Source of the DNA: JAEMQF01 sp049297615
GTDB taxonomy: Bacteria > Pseudomonadota > Gammaproteobacteria > Burkholderiales > Burkholderiaceae_C
Assembly: GCA_049297615.1 (NCBI GenBank)
Contig: JBAQUQ010000423.1
Span: 1 to 8,099, forward strand
Length of the DNA: 8,099 nucleotides
Reading direction: 5' to 3'
Shown: positions 6,342 through 8,099 of the stretch, in pieces
Layout of the letters: each line of letters starts with the position of its first letter
Numbering within the stretch: the first letter of the stretch is position 1
Translations under genes and position numbers: made by a program
The notes under the pieces: model-generated
The model's database searches: none
Told to the model about the DNA's origin: nothing
Seen by the model: only the letters and a program-made list of their open reading frames with translations

Positions 6342-7529
6342 ATGCCAACCCATCCCCGCATTCCCGGCCACCGCTTTCTGCACTCGCCCGGCCCGACCCG
6401 CGTGCCTGACGAAGTGCTGCACGCCATGAGCCGCCAGCCCATGGACCTGGCCGATCCTCGGGTTGCGCAGCTGATCTCGGCGTGCGAATCCGGGCTGAAG
6501 CGCTTGCTCAAGACGCGTGACGCCGACGTGCTGATGTTCGCCGCCAACGGTCACGGCGTGTGGGAAGGCGTGATCGCCAACCTGCTCGCACCCGGTGACG
6601 CTGTCCTGGTGCCGGGTACGGGGCACTTCTCCGACGGCTGGGCCTTGCAGGCGCAGGCCTTTGGCGCGCAGGCGATCCGCACGCCCTGGACGGAAGGCGA
6701 ACCGATAGCCCCGGGCGCGGTCGAGCAGGCCCTGCGCGACGATTCGCAGCAGCGCATCGGCTGCGTCTTCGCCGTGCACACCGACACCGCGAGCGGTGTC
6801 ACGAGCGACATGCGCGCCTTGCGCGGCGCCATCGACGCGGCACGGCATCCGGCGCTACTGGTCGTCGACGTCGTCGCTTCACTCGGCGCAGAGCCGTTTG
6901 CGATGGATGAACTCGGCGCCAATGTGGTCGTCGGCGCGTCGCAAAAGGGCTTGATGGTTCCACCGGGCCTGGGATTCATCGCCGTCGACGCGCGCGCGAT
7001 GCGGCGTGCGCGCGCCAACCCGGCACCACGTTTTTATTGGGACTGGGAGCGCCGCCGCGGCGAGCTGGCGTACCAGAAGTTCTGCGGCACGCCGCCGCAC
7101 AGCCTGTTGATGGGCCTGGAAGCGGCGCTGGGTTTGATCTTTCACGAGGGCCTGGACGCCGTGCTGGAGCGCCATGCGCGCATCGCGCGCGCGGTCCACG
7201 CTGCGGTGAACTGCTGGAGCGAGGGCGGCGCCCTGCGTTGTTTCGCGGCGTCGGCGTCGGCGCGTTCGACGTCGGTCACGGCCGTCGCGGTGCAGGCCGG
7301 CGTCGATGTCGAGGCGCTGCGCCGCGTCGCGCGCGAGCGCTTTCAGGTCGCGATCGCCGGCGGCCTGGGGCCCTTGGCCGGGCGCGTGTTTCGCATCGGG
7401 CACCTGGGCGACATGAACCCGGCGATGATTCTCGGTGCACTCGCCGGGGTCGAGGCGGCGCTGCAAGTGCAGGGCGTGCCCCATCGAAGCGGCGTCGCCG
7501 CAGCGACGCAGAGCCTGGCGCAAGACTGA
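6342..7529 (+). CDS. PLP-dependent class V aminotransferase (serine/alanine/ureidoglycine-glyoxylate aminotransferase group)
   Basis: This 395-residue cytoplasmic enzyme should move an amino group between an amino acid and a keto acid, often glyoxylate, using pyridoxal phosphate. The N-terminus has HSPGPTRVPDEVLHAMSRQP (14-33), typical of this group. AANGHG (67-72) is the phosphate-binding region. HTDTASGV (146-153) matches the H-N-E-T-S-T-G-V-type active-site loop. VVDVVASLG (174-182) supplies Asp176, which pairs with the cofactor pyridine nitrogen. SQKG (200-203) contains the Schiff-base Lys202. FRIGHLGDMNP (350-360) contains Arg351, expected to hold the substrate carboxylate. Length is normal. 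The usual D-H-R-G-P-E-F segment after the N-terminal motif is replaced by DLADPRVAQL (35-44), pointing to a separate subfamily. The ATG at 6342 has no visible Shine-Dalgarno, but only about 8 residues precede conserved sequence, so the start is plausible. It is divergent from the transporter operon. The exact substrate pair is unknown. Confidence 0.92.
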   Translation: MPTHPRIPGHRFLHSPGPTRVPDEVLHAMSRQPMDLADPRVAQLISACESGLKRLLKTRDADVLMFAANGHGVWEGVIANLLAPGDAVLVPGTGHFSDGWALQAQAFGAQAIRTPWTEGEPIAPGAVEQALRDDSQQRIGCVFAVHTDTASGVTSDMRALRGAIDAARHPALLVVDVVASLGAEPFAMDELGANVVVGASQKGLMVPPGLGFIAVDARAMRRARANPAPRFYWDWERRRGELAYQKFCGTPPHSLLMGLEAALGLIFHEGLDAVLERHARIARAVHAAVNCWSEGGALRCFAASASARSTSVTAVAVQAGVDVEALRRVARERFQVAIAGGLGPLAGRVFRIGHLGDMNPAMILGALAGVEAALQVQGVPHRSGVAAATQSLAQD

Positions 7530-7590
7530 AATCGCTGCCAAGCAGGCGTCGTGCGGCCCACACGCCGAGCCGTCCCGAGTTTCCTTGAGC

Positions 7591-7626
7591 CCCAGGGCCA
7601 CGAAGGGGCGCCTGCGTGGCCCTGGG
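7591..7626. terminator. Strong hairpin between convergent genes, possible bidirectional terminator
   Basis: CCCAGGGCCACG (7591-7602) and CGTGGCCCTGGG (7615-7626) are perfect 12-base reverse complements. The 12-base loop can pair further (AGG 7604-7606 with CCT 7611-7613), leaving a 4-base tip after one mismatch. It lies 62 bases past the aminotransferase stop and 36 bases past the stop of the opposing TupA-like gene. No T-run follows on either strand, so it is not a canonical intrinsic terminator; it may act with Rho, protect mRNA 3' ends, or be a dispersed intergenic repeat. The rest of the 132-base gap shows nothing else. Confidence 0.5.
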
Positions 7627-7661
7627 TGCGGCTGGCGCAAGGCGCCGGCCTGGTGGCGCTC

Positions 7662-8099
7662 TCAGGGCATCGGCGTTCGATAGCCGCGCCGTCCGGCGAC
7701 GACGCTGCGCCCTTTCGGGCCGGTGACCCATGCCGAAAACAGCTTGGCCGCGCCATGCTTGGAACGAAAGCCCCGCATCACGTGGACCGGCACTCGCAGC
7801 ATCGGGTCGCCCTGCAGCAGCACGGCCAGCGGCGGCCCGCCGCGCTCGGCCCAGACGCCGCGTTCGACCAGGGCGTAGTGGCCCTGGCGGCGTGCCTGCA
7901 GGGTCAGGTTGGACGGCGCGTCGGCGTGTCGGTACCAGGGCGCCGCGGGAGCCAATTCGGCGGCGCGCCACAGTGCCTGTTCGGCCACATGGGACCCCGA
8001 GCCGTCATGGGCCGACAGGAAGCGAATCGAGTCGTCTGATTGCGATTGTTCTCTGAGCCGCCGCAGGGCCTGGGCGGCACTGGCGGCGCCGGCCAGGCC
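7662..8099 (-). CDS. TupA-like (tungstate-type) ABC transporter substrate-binding protein, N-terminus cut off by the window edge
   Basis: The reading frame is open from the right edge to a TGA at 7664-7662, giving the last 145 residues. The order of segments matches the C-terminal half of TupA-type periplasmic anion-binding proteins: GLAGAASAAQALRRL (1-15), FLSAHDGSGSHVAEQALW (27-44), PWYRHA (54-59), QGHYALVERGVW (72-83), LLQGDPMLRVP (94-104) and KLFSAWVTGPKG (119-130). In TupA relatives the corresponding stretches usually read close to S-R-G-D-x-S-G-T, A-Y-T-L-T-D-R-x-T-W and G-D-P-x-L-F-N-P-Y. Here several of these are changed (SAHDGSGS, HYALVERGVW, GDPMLRVPVHV), so tungstate specificity is doubtful. 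A GTG at 7988-7986 lies in frame, but clear family homology upstream shows that it is internal. The gene converges on the aminotransferase and is transcribed from outside the window, so it is probably a separate unit from the peptide transporter. Fold family fairly confident; ligand uncertain. Confidence 0.8.
   Translation of the reverse strand, partial: GLAGAASAAQALRRLREQSQSDDSIRFLSAHDGSGSHVAEQALWRAAELAPAAPWYRHADAPSNLTLQARRQGHYALVERGVWAERGGPPLAVLLQGDPMLRVPVHVMRGFRSKHGAAKLFSAWVTGPKGRSVVAGRRGYRTPMP

Noticed and set aside
6195..6848. Minus-strand open frame of 217 codons opposite the start of the aminotransferase
   Set aside because: It crosses the divergent promoter gap and lies opposite a motif-complete aminotransferase; no family resemblance.
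7276..7971. Minus-strand open frame of 231 codons overlapping the TupA-like gene, the hairpin and the aminotransferase end
   Set aside because: It is an Arg/Ala/Pro-rich shadow frame; the TupA-like frame on the same strand has recognisable family motifs and a proper stop at 7662.

Overview
This window looks like GC-rich proteobacterial chromosome, probably from a Burkholderiales-type betaproteobacterium. That placement is an inference from codon usage, tight gene packing and the protein families present; no ribosomal or other marker gene is in the window. I see no RNA gene, CRISPR array, insertion sequence or phage gene.

Most of the window (positions 1 to 6198) is one minus-strand operon of the dipeptide/oligopeptide ABC importer type. 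In transcription order it encodes a secreted periplasmic binding protein (6198-4612), a DppB-like permease (4530-3589), a DppC-like permease (3548-2607), a single fused two-domain ATPase replacing DppD plus DppF (2610-964, overlapping dppC by 4 bases), and an M81/MlrC-family metallopeptidase (931 to beyond the left edge). The layout suggests capture of a peptide-like solute in the periplasm, import through the DppB/DppC channel powered by the fused ATPase, and cytoplasmic cleavage by the M81 enzyme. The solute itself cannot be read from the sequence.

A divergent gene (6342-7529, plus strand) encodes a class V, PLP-dependent aminotransferase of the serine/alanine/ureidoglycine-glyoxylate group. 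The 143-base divergent gap holds a perfect 8-base inverted repeat and a second internal palindrome, but no convincing sigma-70 promoter. Transporter and aminotransferase may be co-controlled from here, which is inference.

At the right edge, convergent with the aminotransferase, is the C-terminal 145 residues of a TupA-like (tungstate-type) ABC substrate-binding protein (8099-7662) whose family motifs are altered. A strong hairpin with perfect 12-base arms (7591-7626) lies between the two convergent genes. I found no clearly new system. The best leads are the transporter/M81/aminotransferase neighbourhood, the aminotransferase's unusual N-terminal motif, the altered TupA-like ligand motif, and the two intergenic inverted repeats.
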